This document shows positions 10,989-20,909 of a DNA stretch of 30,523 bases, piece after piece (within the stretch, counting starts at the first letter, position 1; each line of letters starts with the position of its first letter). A program made the translations under genes and the position numbers. The stretch covers positions 1-30,523 of the forward strand of contig CAXKVR010000778.1 of NCBI GenBank assembly GCA_964058845.1, given 5' to 3'. This DNA is from Carex sylvatica. Its lineage: Eukaryota; Streptophyta; Magnoliopsida; Poales; Cyperaceae. The notes below the pieces were generated by a model. That model had not been told where the DNA came from and ran no database searches. It saw nothing but the letters and a program-made list of their open reading frames with translations.

Positions 10989-11134
10989 GGAACATGAAAT
11001 CGATTCTGCTTAAGGTTAGAATTGGGACCTACGGGTTATACTAAAAAAAAAAGAAAGAACGAGCTTATCTTCTCAGCTCTTCAAGATTGTAGAGGACATG
11101 ATCTAACGGCTGATGGTTCACTTTACCTTATGGG

Positions 11135-12462
11135 GGCGTTTGGTTTGGACTTTTGAGAGATGATTCCCTGCTATCTAGATGTCCTGGAATATGATTCCTG
11201 CGTTTGGTAATATTAGAAAGGGAATAGACCCAGTAATCAGTGATTCCCGGCTATTTTGATTACCACATCTGTGGCTATTGCAATAGCCAAAAAAAAGACG
11301 GAATTTTTCATTCTCGATCAACGGGAATCAGACAAACCGCACGCGTGCTTCTTATTTTATTCGGTTAGAACTGTTTTCTCTTCTTTTCTGATAATTTTCG
11401 CGAGAAAAAACCTTCTCCGTCTCCAGCTTATCTCCTCGGCCTCCGTTTACGATTCAACTTCTCTTTGGCCTCCATCTCCGATTACAGGTTCTCTCTATCT
11501 ATCTCTCCGCACACCTTTTTCTTATTCGGTCAGATAGTGAACAAATTAGAATACATTTTCATCTGCTGGCCATATATGTTAACAGGACGAGTGATAATCT
11601 TGGTTATCCCTTGCTTTAGTTCAAAAATTGAGTAAATTATAACACTGCACTGATCGGAACCCAAATTCCCATGCTTTAGTTTATATGGTTAAAGGTGAGA
11701 ACTCCCAAAATAAGCTTTATTCTAATTGCTGAAAGTCGTCAGGTAATAAGCTTTATTCCAATTGCCCCTCTACTGGTATATCTGATTGTTGAAATAAATG
11801 GGTCCAAGTAGATTTGAACCCCTTTCATCGTTTCTATGAAGGTCAGTGAGTTCAAAGTTCACTTTGTATAATTGAAAAAGATGAAAATTATATACAACAC
11901 CTCTTACATGAGTCGATTTATTATTACAATATTATGAATTTCTATACTAATTAGCTATTTTCTCACTGGTAAATTGTCAAAGACCACACACCACTGACAT
12001 GTATAAAATATTCAAGAGATCACAACATAGTAGGTACAAAAAAAAACTATATATTCATTTTCTTAGCCTTGAAAAAAAATGATATTTTCTCACCATGCCA
12101 GATTCTATGACCAGTCAAACTTATGAAAATCAAAACAGCATAAAAATTCTTATAAAGCAACAAATTGGAGAGTGAGAGCGGTAGAAATTTGATCCAGGTC
12201 AGCGCATGCCCGTGCTCATCTGTACCAGTCCAGTATCCTATTCCTTCATGCCAGCGTATCAGGTCTGATCCATATGTCAAGCCCTCATGCCAGTTTACCA
12301 GTCAGGTATGTTATGCCCTCGTGTCAGCGTACCAGGTCTGACTAGTATGCTATGCCATCATGTCAGTATACCAAGTTCATCTGTACCAGTATTGTATGAT
12401 GTGTCCTCATGTCAGTGTGTCAGGTCTGATTAGTACCAGTCCATCAATTTGCTATTTCCCTG
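11135..12462. other. Probable left end and body of a decayed PIF/Harbinger-like element
   Basis: GGGGGCGTTTGGTTTGG at about 11135 is the kind of terminus seen on many plant TIR elements, with subterminal ATTCC-rich repeats up to 11260. A CT-rich leader-like block follows (11340-11500). No transposase N-terminal or helix-turn-helix ORF survives between here and the transposase remnant at 12463. The matching right terminus was not found before the retrotransposon at 13302. Confidence 0.35.
12246..12445. repeat. Degenerate tandem array, unit about 34-49 bp
   Basis: Five units start with TCATGCCAG, TCATGCCAG, TCGTGTCAG, TCATGTCAG and TCATGTCAG at 12246, 12285, 12319, 12358 and 12407. Each is followed by a CGTA(T/C)CAGGTCTGA-like block and, in several, GTACCAGT. 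Spacing is uneven (39, 34, 39, 49). A related half unit precedes it at 12200-12240. It lies directly upstream of the transposase remnant. Confidence 0.6.
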
Positions 12463-12777
12463 CACCCACGCAATGTCATAGAACGATGTTTTGGTCTTCT
12501 TAAAGGGTAATGGGTAATTCTTAGGAGAAAATCATTTTATCCGGTAAAGATTCAATGTCGAATAATTGCAGCATGTGCGCTCATTCATAATCATATTTGA
12601 AGGAAATTGCCTATTGATCCTTTGGATGTCGGAATGCAAGAGGCCAACCTACTGCTAGAGGAGCTAGATGGTGAGCGAATTACACATATTGAATCAACAG
12701 ATGAATGGACCAATTGGAGGGACACATTACCTCATGAAATGTTTACCACGTGGAGAAGCTCAAGAAATAATTATTGA
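12463..12777 (+). pseudogene. PIF/Harbinger transposase C-terminal remnant
   Basis: One frame of 105 codons reads HPRNVIERCFGLLKG, stop, WVILRRKSFYPVKIQCRI, IAACALIHNHI, stop, then RKLPIDP and, after more residues, WTNWRDTLPHEMFTTWR before a final TGA. The RNVIERCFGLLKGRW-type block, the CALIHN block and the terminal MF..WR are the conserved C-terminal part of the DDE nuclease family of plant PIF/Harbinger transposases. Two internal stops (TAA after KG, TGA after NHI) and the missing catalytic N-terminal part show it is dead. Confidence 0.8.
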
Positions 12778-13296
12778 GTTGATATGTTATTAGTTGTTTT
12801 ATATAGTCATTTTTCTATTTTGTCATTTAAAAAGTTTTAATGGGTACGAAGTATATGGTTTATGTATTAAAGTGATGTAATGTGCATTATTTAAACCAAC
12901 TTGTGTTTTCTCTAACAATAGTTTGCTAAACATCAATATTACTTTTCTCATAAAAATTAAGACTCTTTTTCTTGCATAGACATAAATAGACAATCAACCA
13001 GCTAGGATAACAACAATACTAAACACCAGTGAGATAGACAGGAAGATGAGACATTGATAGAGTGCTTGCTTCAACTTGCACAATCAGGAAATTGAAGAGC
13101 TGACAATGAGATATTTCGAAGTGGCTTCCTACAATACATATAATTTTTTATTATTAATTTATCTTTAAACAATACATAAAAAAATAAAAAAATTAGATAA
13201 CATAATATTATTTAGTTGATAATTAAAAATAGTGAAATTTCGAAGGCTATCCTGATTCCAACTGGCCAGGATCACCTATAGTAACTCAAAATTTGA
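12778..13296. other. AT-rich remainder of the decayed transposon
   Basis: No gene. CTATCCTGATTCC...GGATCACC at about 13248-13275 loosely mirrors, inverted, the subterminal GATTCCCGGCTAT..GATTACC of 11240-11265. It may be what is left of the right subterminal repeat. The LTR retrotransposon is inserted immediately to the right. Confidence 0.3.
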
Positions 13297-13301
13297 GTTT
13301 A
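13297..13301. repeat. Left target site duplication GTTTA
   Basis: It is identical to the five bases that follow the 3' LTR (25304-25308). A 5-bp duplication is standard for Ty3/gypsy integrases. This pair fixes the element borders exactly and shows that both LTRs belong to one insertion. Confidence 0.93.
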
Positions 13302-13471
13302 TGATATCTCCATATTATATCTGAATTATGGCCCTAATTTACAATGAAACCTGTGCTTTAAAGCCTATTAATGTGGACTTTTTACTTATATTTCGATGAA
13401 ATGTGGTACTGCTATGTTTTGTTTGGTATTTTGCAGGAAAAAGGGCGAAAAACTGGTTCTGACAACTTTTC

Positions 13472-13606
13472 ATACGGCCCGTATGATATTCTGTGCGGGC
13501 CGTACAAGAACTGCCCAACCACACAGAAGGATCCACAACAGAGGCACAAAGTCTCCAAGTCAAAGCCCAGGCATACGGGCCGTACGGGATCTCGTACGGG
13601 CCGTAC
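13472..13606. repeat. Two dyad pairs in the 5' LTR
   Basis: 13-mers at 13472 (ATACGGCCCGTAT), 13493 (GTGCGGGCCGTAC), 13573 (ATACGGGCCGTAC) and 13594 (GTACGGGCCGTAC). Partners are 21 bp apart start to start, and the two pairs are 101 bp apart. Each 13-mer is an inverted repeat of six bases around one free centre base. Confidence 0.93.
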
Positions 13607-14415
13607 AATGCTGATTCGGAAAATCCAGCTGGAATCTGAATTGAGCACGATTTGAGGAGCCGAAAAGGAAACCCCTCCAGGCGTGATCTGAGGCATTAAA
13701 GGAGATATTCCACAGCAGGAAAGGGGATTAATATGCAATCAATCAATAACTTTAGGGGATTCATTCTATCATTCATTCTTGCTAGGTTTTGGACAAGGGG
13801 AAAAGAAGAAGAGAATGGAAGAACGCGAGTTTTCCACGGATCTTCGGATTTTCCACTGTTTTGTCATGAACTCTTTTATTTCTTGTTATTTGTGTTATCT
13901 TATGAACATGAGTAGCTAATTTACTTTGTTTCTAGGGGTAAGATGTAGTTTCTAGTTTAGTTTTGCTTGTATGCTACTATGATTTTGTGTTGAACGCTTG
14001 GTTTTTACTTTGTTATGTAGTATTTTTATTGCTCTATTTGTGCTTGCTTGAATCTGATTAGTCATCCCGTTAGATGAATGCGCACATCTAAGTGTGGAGC
14101 CAAGTCTATGAAATTCATTCCAACCGAATAAAGTATATGAAGTAGGGTGAAACCAAGGAGTACCCGAAAGGCGAAACTTTCCTTGAGGCGAAAGTCCTTG
14201 GATACTTTTAGTAAACTAACAAATAACTTAGATAAATTAGGCCAAAATGCGAAAGTTGAGGTTTAACGCATCTAAGAGGGAAGTACTTGAGTCCGGTAAT
14301 CGGGTATCAGGCCAAAATGCGAAAGTTGAGGTTAGGTATCTAGATCTGGTCAAAAGAAACCCTAAACACAGTATCAACACAGGAAACAGTAGCTGCAGCA
14401 TTAACTTGAGGTGCC

Positions 14416-14449
14416 ATACGGACCGTACGGGAATCTGTACGGGCCGTAC
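14416..14449. repeat. Third dyad pair in the 5' LTR
   Basis: ATACGGACCGTAC at 14416 and GTACGGGCCGTAC at 14437, again exactly 21 bp apart. The pair lies about 320 bp before the LTR end. Confidence 0.93.
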
Positions 14450-14774
14450 GCCTTGAGACTGAACAGAAATGAAATCTAAACCCTGGAAACGCCCTTTTAT
14501 CAATTGAAAACAACTTTAATTATCTCTTATTGTCTTTTAATCAGTAGAATTGTTAGAACTAAAACCAAACCAAATTCTTCTCACTTCTAGAATCTCAAGT
14601 GATTTTAGGATAAGTCCAGTGTTTTTATTCCGTCCCTGTGGATCGATACCTGAGCATACTCAACGACAGGATAGTTCACTTGCTATCTGAATTGACAGAG
14701 TATAACAAAGGTTTAAGAAGTATAGCTTGCTATACTGAAACTTTTTGGCATATATTCTCGTGCGATCAAGTTTT

Positions 14775-14792
14775 TGGCGCCGTTGCCGGGGA
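14775..14792 (+). other. Primer binding site, tRNA-Asp
   Basis: TGGCGCCGTTGCCGGGGA begins 6 bp after the LTR. It is complementary over 18 of 18 bases to the 3' end, CCA included, of plant tRNA-Asp as I know it. This primer is used by Athila and Tat lineage elements and supports the assignment. Confidence 0.92.
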
Positions 14793-15053
14793 ACGGCAAC
14801 TAAAATACTGTACTTTTTCTTTTTTTTGCTTGATTCTAGATTTTAATTTTAATTTTTCGTATTTCATCTTTGCAGGAACATACTGGAAGAGTCACTGCCC
14901 AAAAACCACTACCATCTCAGAAGCAAAGGGCAAACCTCCAACACATTTGTTCCAGCGCCACCACATCTGTCACCTCTCCGTACGGCCCGTACAAAATTCA
15001 TACAGGCCGTACAAACCGACAACAGAGGCCTGACAGATCCAGAACAAAGCGAA
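14793..15053 (+). other. Untranslated leader with one dyad pair
   Basis: The leader runs from the primer site to the gag ATG and contains no ATG. A T-rich stretch ending TTTGCAG (about 14870-14876) looks like a splice acceptor, though no donor was identified. The dyad pair sits at 14980 (GTACGGCCCGTAC) and 15000 (ATACAGGCCGTAC), 20 bp apart, about 45 bp before the gag start. Confidence 0.7.
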
Positions 15054-18000
15054 ATGAACAACCACGGTGCTGAACAAGATCCACTCAACGAGGGTACTGG
15101 ACAAGGTCAACCCAACGAGGATCAATACTCTGATGACGAAGGAGCAAACTATGCGCCAAGGACGTTGCGAGAGTTCAATGTCCCGCGAGCTGGAGATGTT
15201 AGAGGAGCAATCCGATTGCCAAGGATTGTCGGCAACCAACCCAACTTCAATCCGGGAGTTGTCAACATCGTGCAGCAAAATACATTCCATGGCATGGATC
15301 ATGAGGATCCGCATGCCCATGTTCAGACTTTCCTTGAATGCTGTGCCACCATTAAAATTAATGGCGCAACAGCTGATTATATTAGACTTGCTTTATTTCC
15401 TTTCACTCTTAGGGATAAAGCCAAGAAATGGTTAGGGTCATTACCAAGAGATTCAATCACCACTTGGAGGGAATTGTCCAAACTGTTTTTGACCAGATTT
15501 TTCCCCCATAAAAGAACTGCCAAGGTTAGGACCCAATTGACCAGTTTCAAACAAAGGTCTGATGAACCACTGAATGAGGCCTGGGAAAGGTTTAGGGAAT
15601 TGCAATACTCTTGCCCACATCATGGTATTCCCGAATGGTTACTTATTCAGTCTTTTTATGCTGGTTTAACTGATACCACTCGTACTTCTGTAGATGCAGT
15701 AGCAGGTGGAGCTCTCATGGATCGAGACGCTACTGAAGCAATGAACTTAATCGACAATATGGCGACTAACCAACAGTGGTCCGGCCGAGAGGGCAATCGA
15801 GCTACTGGAGGAGGCCGACTTGAGCTCGATCAGATCACAGCTCTCACCGCCAAGTTTGACGCCATGCAGAAGGCTTTTGACAAGATGAGTGTCAAAGCAC
15901 TCGGTAATCAGCAACCACAGTCTTGTGTTATGTGTGGAGACGAAGGGCACGAGTATGAGAATTGCCCGCTTGCGCAAAGGGATGAAGGGCCCGAGCAAGT
16001 TAACTCTCTCAACAGTGAACCATCCTACTTTCCAAAACCTCCTTTCAGCCGAACCTATTCCAAGGACCCGATTGAACAACAGAATTGGAGGTGGAAGCAA
16101 AACAATCCCACACAATTCAACAACAACCCTTCTGGCAGCAACAACAACAACAACTGCAACTTCTACAACAATGCTGCATTCAATAACTCAAACAACCGAC
16201 CACCATATTCTGGACCATCTAAGCCCTATGTTGCTCCTGCAGTAGAAAACTTCATGCATGAACAAGGGAAGATGAATCAAATGCTTTTCGAACAGATGCA
16301 AACGATCAGTGCTCAATTGGCAAGTTTGGCCCAAAACAAACCCCAAAGTGGGAGCCAAACTGCACCACCACAACCTGGGATGCTACCAAGCCAACCAGAG
16401 ATTAACCCTAGGGGAGAGGCCAAAGCGGTAACATTGCGAAGTGGGACACAGTACCAAGGACCAGCCATACCTGTCGAGCCAGAAGCCGACCATACGGTCC
16501 GTACAAATCCCATACGGCCCGTACCAACACCCCCTGCGATTTCTGAACAGTCAAAGCCTGATTCGATTGAGGTTGTGACTGAGACAACAGACCATACGGT
16601 CCGTACAAATCCCGTACGGCCCGTACCGAATGAAACTGATAAACAGAAAAAGAAGGTGACCGAGAAACCACCGCCCTACCGGCCACCAGTACCATTTCCA
16701 CAGAGACTAGCCGAAACCCGACTCAATGAACAATTCTCAAACTTTCTTGGAGTTCTTAAGCAATTGCACATTACCATTCCATTTACCGAGGCTTTGACCC
16801 AGATGCCAACCTATGCTAAGTTTCTCAAAGATATCCTATCCAATAAACGAAGCTTGGGGGGGCATGAGACGGTGAAATTGACTGAGCAGTGCAGTGCCAT
16901 CCTGAGAAATGAACTTCCACCGAAATTGGGAGATCCGGGTAAATTTTCCATTCCATGCACAATTGGCAAAGCAACCATCCGACAAGCTTTATGTGATTTG
17001 GGGGCTAGTGTGAGTCTCATGCCGCGAACTATCTTCGAACGAATGGGTGTAGGCGAGCTTAGACCTACACGGATGACTTTACAACTTGCGGATTCTTCGG
17101 TGAGACTACCACTTGGCATAGTGGAGGATGTACCGGTTCGAGTCGGTAAGTTCTATGTGCCCGGTGATTTCGTTGTGATGGAAATGGAGGAAGACAAGGA
17201 GGTCCCTATTATTCTAGGACGGCCATTTTTGAGAACCGCCGGGGCACTGATTGATGTGAAAAATGGGACTTTAACCTTGAACATTGGAGATGAGAAAGTT
17301 CACTTTCAAATCGACCGAGCAATGAAGTATCCCGCTCAACCCGAATCGTGTTATATGGTCGATGTGATTGACGAATTAGTTGAGGAGAAGTTAATGGAGC
17401 AAATCAACAACTCGCTAAGGTATCATTCTGATTTTTTATCTGATTTGCAGGCTGAAACAAGCGATCTTGAAACAATTTGCACAGCAGACATGACACCTGT
17501 TTGTCTGGAAGACTTTCCGTACGGGCCGTACGCAGATCATACGGACCGTACACCAGATGAATTTCAAACCGAGAAGCTGGAGATTGAGAAGGAACCAAGA
17601 ATCCAGTCTGACGCTGAGGCATACGGTCCGCACGAAACTCATACGGGCCGTACAAAAAGCCAGACAGCACAGATCACTCCCGAATTAAAACCTCTCCCAG
17701 CCACTCTCAGGTATGAATTCCTTGACTTAGAAAAGACATATCCTGTAATTGTGAATGCAGGATTGACCCCTGACCAAACCGCCAAGCTCATGGAGAAGTT
17801 GAAAATCCACAAAGGCGCGATTGGGTATTCTATCAAGGACTTGAAGGGGATCGATCCAACCACTTGCACACACAGGATCTTGCTAGAAGACGACCACAAG
17901 CCTTCAGTTGAACACCAAAGATGGCTCAACCCGAATTTAAAAGAGGTAGTAAAGAAAGAAATTTTAAAACTTTATGAAGCAGGTATCATCTACCCGATTT

Positions 18001-18518
18001 CTGACAGCAAATGGGTGAGTCCCGTCCATGTGGTTCCCAAGAAAGGAGGAGCAACAGTGGTGAAAAATGAGAAAGATGAGATGATTCAAACACGAGTTGC
18101 AACCAGTTGGAGGATGTACATAGACTATCGAAAGCTCAACGCGGCTACGCGCAAGGATCACTTTCCCTTGCCATTTGTCGATCAACTCCTTGAAAGACTT
18201 GCTAACCACTCATATTTTTGTTATCTTGATGGTTATTCAGGCTTCTTTCAGATTCCCATTCACCCGCAGGATCAAGAGAAGACCACATTCACATGTCCAT
18301 ACGGTACCTACGCATACCGTAGGATGCCTTTCGGTCTTTGCAATGCACCTGCGACTTTTCAGAGAGCCATGATGGCTATTTTTTCTGATTTTATTGAGAA
18401 AGAAGTTGAAATTTTTATGGATGATTTTTCTGTATACGGTACCTCTTTTGATGCTTGTTTGGCTAATTTGTGTAAGATTTTGCAGAGATGTGAAGAAGTT
18501 AATTTAGTCCTCAATTGA
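15054..18518 (+). CDS. Gag-pol polyprotein, first part: Gag, protease, reverse transcriptase up to a stop
   Basis: 1,154 codons from the first ATG after the leader. Residues about 80-190 form the retrotransposon Gag domain (KWLGSLP, WERFRELQYSCPHHG). A CX2CX4HX4C zinc knuckle lies at 291-304 (CVMCGDEGHEYENC), followed by an Asn-rich stretch. The aspartic protease has ALCDLGASVSLMP, with the active site DLGA at 648-651, and ILGRPFL at 720-726. Reverse transcriptase starts near 940 and has YIDYRKLN, FCYLDGYSGFFQI, FGLCNAPATFQ and the catalytic FMDD at 1121-1124. It makes the particle, processes the polyprotein and copies the RNA. TGA at 18516-18518 interrupts the RT where the family normally has Trp; the frame continues unchanged after it. 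Dyad pairs lie in frame in the Gag-protease and protease-RT linkers. Confidence 0.93.
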   Translation: MNNHGAEQDPLNEGTGQGQPNEDQYSDDEGANYAPRTLREFNVPRAGDVRGAIRLPRIVGNQPNFNPGVVNIVQQNTFHGMDHEDPHAHVQTFLECCATIKINGATADYIRLALFPFTLRDKAKKWLGSLPRDSITTWRELSKLFLTRFFPHKRTAKVRTQLTSFKQRSDEPLNEAWERFRELQYSCPHHGIPEWLLIQSFYAGLTDTTRTSVDAVAGGALMDRDATEAMNLIDNMATNQQWSGREGNRATGGGRLELDQITALTAKFDAMQKAFDKMSVKALGNQQPQSCVMCGDEGHEYENCPLAQRDEGPEQVNSLNSEPSYFPKPPFSRTYSKDPIEQQNWRWKQNNPTQFNNNPSGSNNNNNCNFYNNAAFNNSNNRPPYSGPSKPYVAPAVENFMHEQGKMNQMLFEQMQTISAQLASLAQNKPQSGSQTAPPQPGMLPSQPEINPRGEAKAVTLRSGTQYQGPAIPVEPEADHTVRTNPIRPVPTPPAISEQSKPDSIEVVTETTDHTVRTNPVRPVPNETDKQKKKVTEKPPPYRPPVPFPQRLAETRLNEQFSNFLGVLKQLHITIPFTEALTQMPTYAKFLKDILSNKRSLGGHETVKLTEQCSAILRNELPPKLGDPGKFSIPCTIGKATIRQALCDLGASVSLMPRTIFERMGVGELRPTRMTLQLADSSVRLPLGIVEDVPVRVGKFYVPGDFVVMEMEEDKEVPIILGRPFLRTAGALIDVKNGTLTLNIGDEKVHFQIDRAMKYPAQPESCYMVDVIDELVEEKLMEQINNSLRYHSDFLSDLQAETSDLETICTADMTPVCLEDFPYGPYADHTDRTPDEFQTEKLEIEKEPRIQSDAEAYGPHETHTGRTKSQTAQITPELKPLPATLRYEFLDLEKTYPVIVNAGLTPDQTAKLMEKLKIHKGAIGYSIKDLKGIDPTTCTHRILLEDDHKPSVEHQRWLNPNLKEVVKKEILKLYEAGIIYPISDSKWVSPVHVVPKKGGATVVKNEKDEMIQTRVATSWRMYIDYRKLNAATRKDHFPLPFVDQLLERLANHSYFCYLDGYSGFFQIPIHPQDQEKTTFTCPYGTYAYRRMPFGLCNAPATFQRAMMAIFSDFIEKEVEIFMDDFSVYGTSFDACLANLCKILQRCEEVNLVLN
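16492..16626. repeat. Two dyad pairs in the Gag-protease linker
   Basis: 13-mers at 16492, 16512, 16594 and 16614 (ATACGGTCCGTAC, ATACGGCCCGTAC, ATACGGTCCGTAC, GTACGGCCCGTAC). Partners are 20 bp apart and the pairs 102 bp apart. They are translated as HTVRTNPIRPVP and HTVRTNPVRPVP inside a Pro-rich spacer between the zinc knuckle and the protease. Confidence 0.95.
17519..17653. repeat. Two dyad pairs in the protease-RT linker
   Basis: 13-mers at 17519, 17539, 17621 and 17641, the third with one changed base (CCGCAC). Partners are 20 bp apart and the pairs 102 bp apart, as in the Gag linker. Translated as YGPYADHTDRT and YGPHETHTGRT in an acidic spacer. Confidence 0.95.
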
Positions 18519-20702
18519 GAAAAGTGTCATTTCATGGTCCAAGAAGGAATTGTCTTGGGACATGTTATCACCTCTAGAGGGATAGAGGTTGATAAAGCAA
18601 AAATTAAGGTAATCGAGAAACTCGAAATCCCAACAAATGTCAAGGGGGTTCGAAGTTTTCTTGGACATGCCGGCTTTTATCGCCGTTTCATAAAAGACTT
18701 CTCAAAAATTGCGAAACCTTTGACCAATTTACTTATTAAAGATTCTGATTTTATTTTCACTGATGATTGTATTAAGTCCTTTTGCAGTTTAAAGGAAGCT
18801 CTTATCTCTGCACCTATCTTACAACCGCCAGATTGGTCACTACCGTTTGAGTTGATGTGCGATGCAAGCGACTATGCAGTCGGAGCAGTTCTGGGACAAC
18901 GGAAAGACAAGAAGCCGTGCGTTATTTACTATGCTAGCAAGGTGCTAGATCCGGCCCAAATGAACTACACCACAACCGAAAAGGAGCTCCTCGCCATCGT
19001 ATTTGCTCTCGATAAATTCAGATCATATTTGGTGGGCTCGAAGATAGTGGTCTACACAGATCATGCCGCACTAAGGTACCTTTTAAGTAAAAAAGATGCA
19101 AAACCAAGACTGATTAGATGGATTCTTCTTTTGCAGGAGTTCGATCTTGAGATAAGAGATACGAAAGGAGTCGAGAATTCTGTAGCAGACCATCTGTCAC
19201 GTCTTCATTGGGAAGAAGATACCACAACTAAGCTCCCAATCAATGACTCATTCCCCGATGAACAACTCCTTGCAATCAGTTCTGATCTGGACGACAACCA
19301 TACGGGCCGTACAGAAGTTCATACGGCCTGCACTATCCACCATACGGACCGTACACAAACTCATACGGACCGTACAAGTACCAACCAGTCCAAACAGCAG
19401 ACTCCCTGGTATGCCGACATTGCGAATTACCTGGTCTCTGGAGTTTTGCCCGCCACAATGTCCCAACAACAGAAGAAGAAACTAAGGTCAGATTCCAAGT
19501 ACTACTTTTGGGACGAGCCCTATCTCTTCAAGGTTGGAGTTGATGGCGTATTTCGACGCTGTGTTTCATTCGAGGAAACAGATTCTATTCTTGCACATTG
19601 CCACTCGTCCGCTTATGGAGGACACTCTTCATTCTCTAAGACCACTACCAAGGTATTACAATATGGTTTCTTTTGGCCTTCTCTTTTTAAAGATGCAAGA
19701 TCTTTTGTTATAGCTTGTGATAGGTGCCAAAGAACTGGAAACATGACAAGACGAAGTGAGATGCCTCTCAACTTTATTCTTGAGGTCGAGATTTTTGATG
19801 TTTGGGGCATCGATTTCATGGGTCCATTCCCATCTTCTCGAGGGAATGAGTATATTTTGGTGGCAGTCGACTATGTATTAAAGTGGGTCGAGGCCATGGC
19901 GTGCCGCAAGGCTGACTCGAATTCGGTAAGAAAGTTTTTCAATGAGATCATTTTCCCTCGTTTTGGGGTGCCTCGAGCTGTCATCAGTGACGGAGGCAAG
20001 CATTTCATCAATCGGCAATTCAAAAATCTCCTGAGCCGACATGGGGTGACTCACAAGGTATCTACTTCTTATCACCCTCAAACTAATGGGCAAGCTGAGA
20101 TTTCTAACAGGGAAATCAAGTCGATTTTAGAGAAAACAGTCGCAAGGACGAGGAAGGATTGGGCTTTCAAGCTGCATGATGCACTCTGGGCCTACCGCAC
20201 CGCCTTCAAGACACCGATTGGCATGAGCCCTTACAAGCTGGTGTATGGGAAGTCGTGCCACCTTCCCGTTGAAATTGAGCACAAGGCATTCTGGGCCACA
20301 AGAGCGATCAACATGGACCTGCTTACAGCTGGAGAAAAGCGTGTCCTCGACTTGCATGAGCTAGAGGAAATAAGGTTGCATGCGTATGAGAATGCGAAGT
20401 TTTACAAGGAAAAGACGAAGCGCTTACACGACCAACGCATCTCACCTCGCCAGTTCAAAGAGGGAGATCTTGTACTTTTATTTAATGCTAGATTGAGAAT
20501 TTTTCCAGGTAAACTCAAATCAAGATGGTCAGGCCCATTTCAGGTAGAGAAAGTGTACCCTTTCGGAGCAGTTGATATCTGGAGCAAAGAAAGTGGTACC
20601 TTCAAGGTAAATGGTCAGCGTCTCAAGCACTACGTTGCTGACCACTTGATGGATGAGCGGAATGTTCAGTTTCTTTCTGACCCCGCTCAGATAGCAGTTT
20701 AA
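18519..20702 (+). pseudogene. Pol, second part: end of RT, RNase H, integrase (cut off by the upstream stop)
   Basis: This is the in-frame continuation of the polyprotein after the TGA at 18516. The first ATG is at 18534, giving 722 residues from there; numbers below count from it. It starts with the RT connection ([18 protein letters not shown]). RNase H follows: [12 protein letters not shown] (D110), [30 protein letters not shown]. Then a linker with four dyads. Integrase has an HHCC zinc finger ([12 protein letters not shown]) and a DD35E triad: D427 (GIDFMGPF), D486 (ISDGG) and E522 (GQAEISN). It ends with a [13 protein letters not shown] tail and no chromodomain. RNase H removes the RNA template and integrase inserts the DNA. 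No other break was seen, so the upstream stop is the only visible lesion. It can be made only by readthrough or internal initiation, so the copy is probably not autonomous. Confidence 0.9.
19300..19375. repeat. Four dyads at 21-bp period in the RNase H-integrase linker
   Basis: 13-mers at 19300, 19321, 19342 and 19363, each exactly 21 bp after the last. The second is degraded (ATACGGCCTGCAC). They are translated as HTGRT, HTACT, HTDRT and HTDRT at 7-residue spacing in a polar spacer between DHLSRL of RNase H and the integrase zinc finger. Confidence 0.95.
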
Positions 20703-20909
20703 GTTGAAAGGTGGTCTAGCTAAAGACCTAAAATGAGCGCTTCTTGGGAGGCAACCCAAGCATTTTAAAATTATTTTGTTTAGTCATTTCTCTTTTTATT
20801 ACTTTAGTTTCTGAATATTTAATTTGATATTAGTTTAATTTGGATTTTTCATTTTGTAGTTGTCTTTCATTTCTGATCAGATAGGAGAAGAAATCATCTC
20901 TGTAGGTTG

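Larger units (their letters stand above)
13302..14768 (+). repeat. 5' LTR, 1,467 bp
   Basis: It starts TGATATC and ends GCGATCA, giving the standard TG...CA. It is identical to 23837-25303 except at 14610. It carries three pairs of the 13-bp dyad (13472, 13493; 13573, 13594; 14416, 14437), all with partners exactly 21 bp apart. It also has a 24-bp direct repeat (GGCCAAAATGCGAAAGTTGA and onward) at 14240 and 14310, 70 bp apart. The conserved CCTGTGGATCGATACC block lies at about 14634-14649. Promoter elements are not obvious; TATATGAAG near 14131 is a weak TATA candidate. Reading frames inside it are not genes. Confidence 0.95.

Noticed and set aside
13339..14503. Open frames within the LTR, identical in the second LTR
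   Set aside because: They are chance frames in non-coding LTR sequence, partly opened by the stop-free dyads.
18516..18518. Programmed stop-codon readthrough in pol
   Set aside because: The stop falls inside the RT fold at a position normally coding Trp, not at a Gag-Pol border, so a point mutation is more likely.
19300..19375. CRISPR-like or satellite array
   Set aside because: Only four short palindromes at a 21-bp step inside a coding linker, with no spacer-repeat structure; they belong to the dispersed dyad family.
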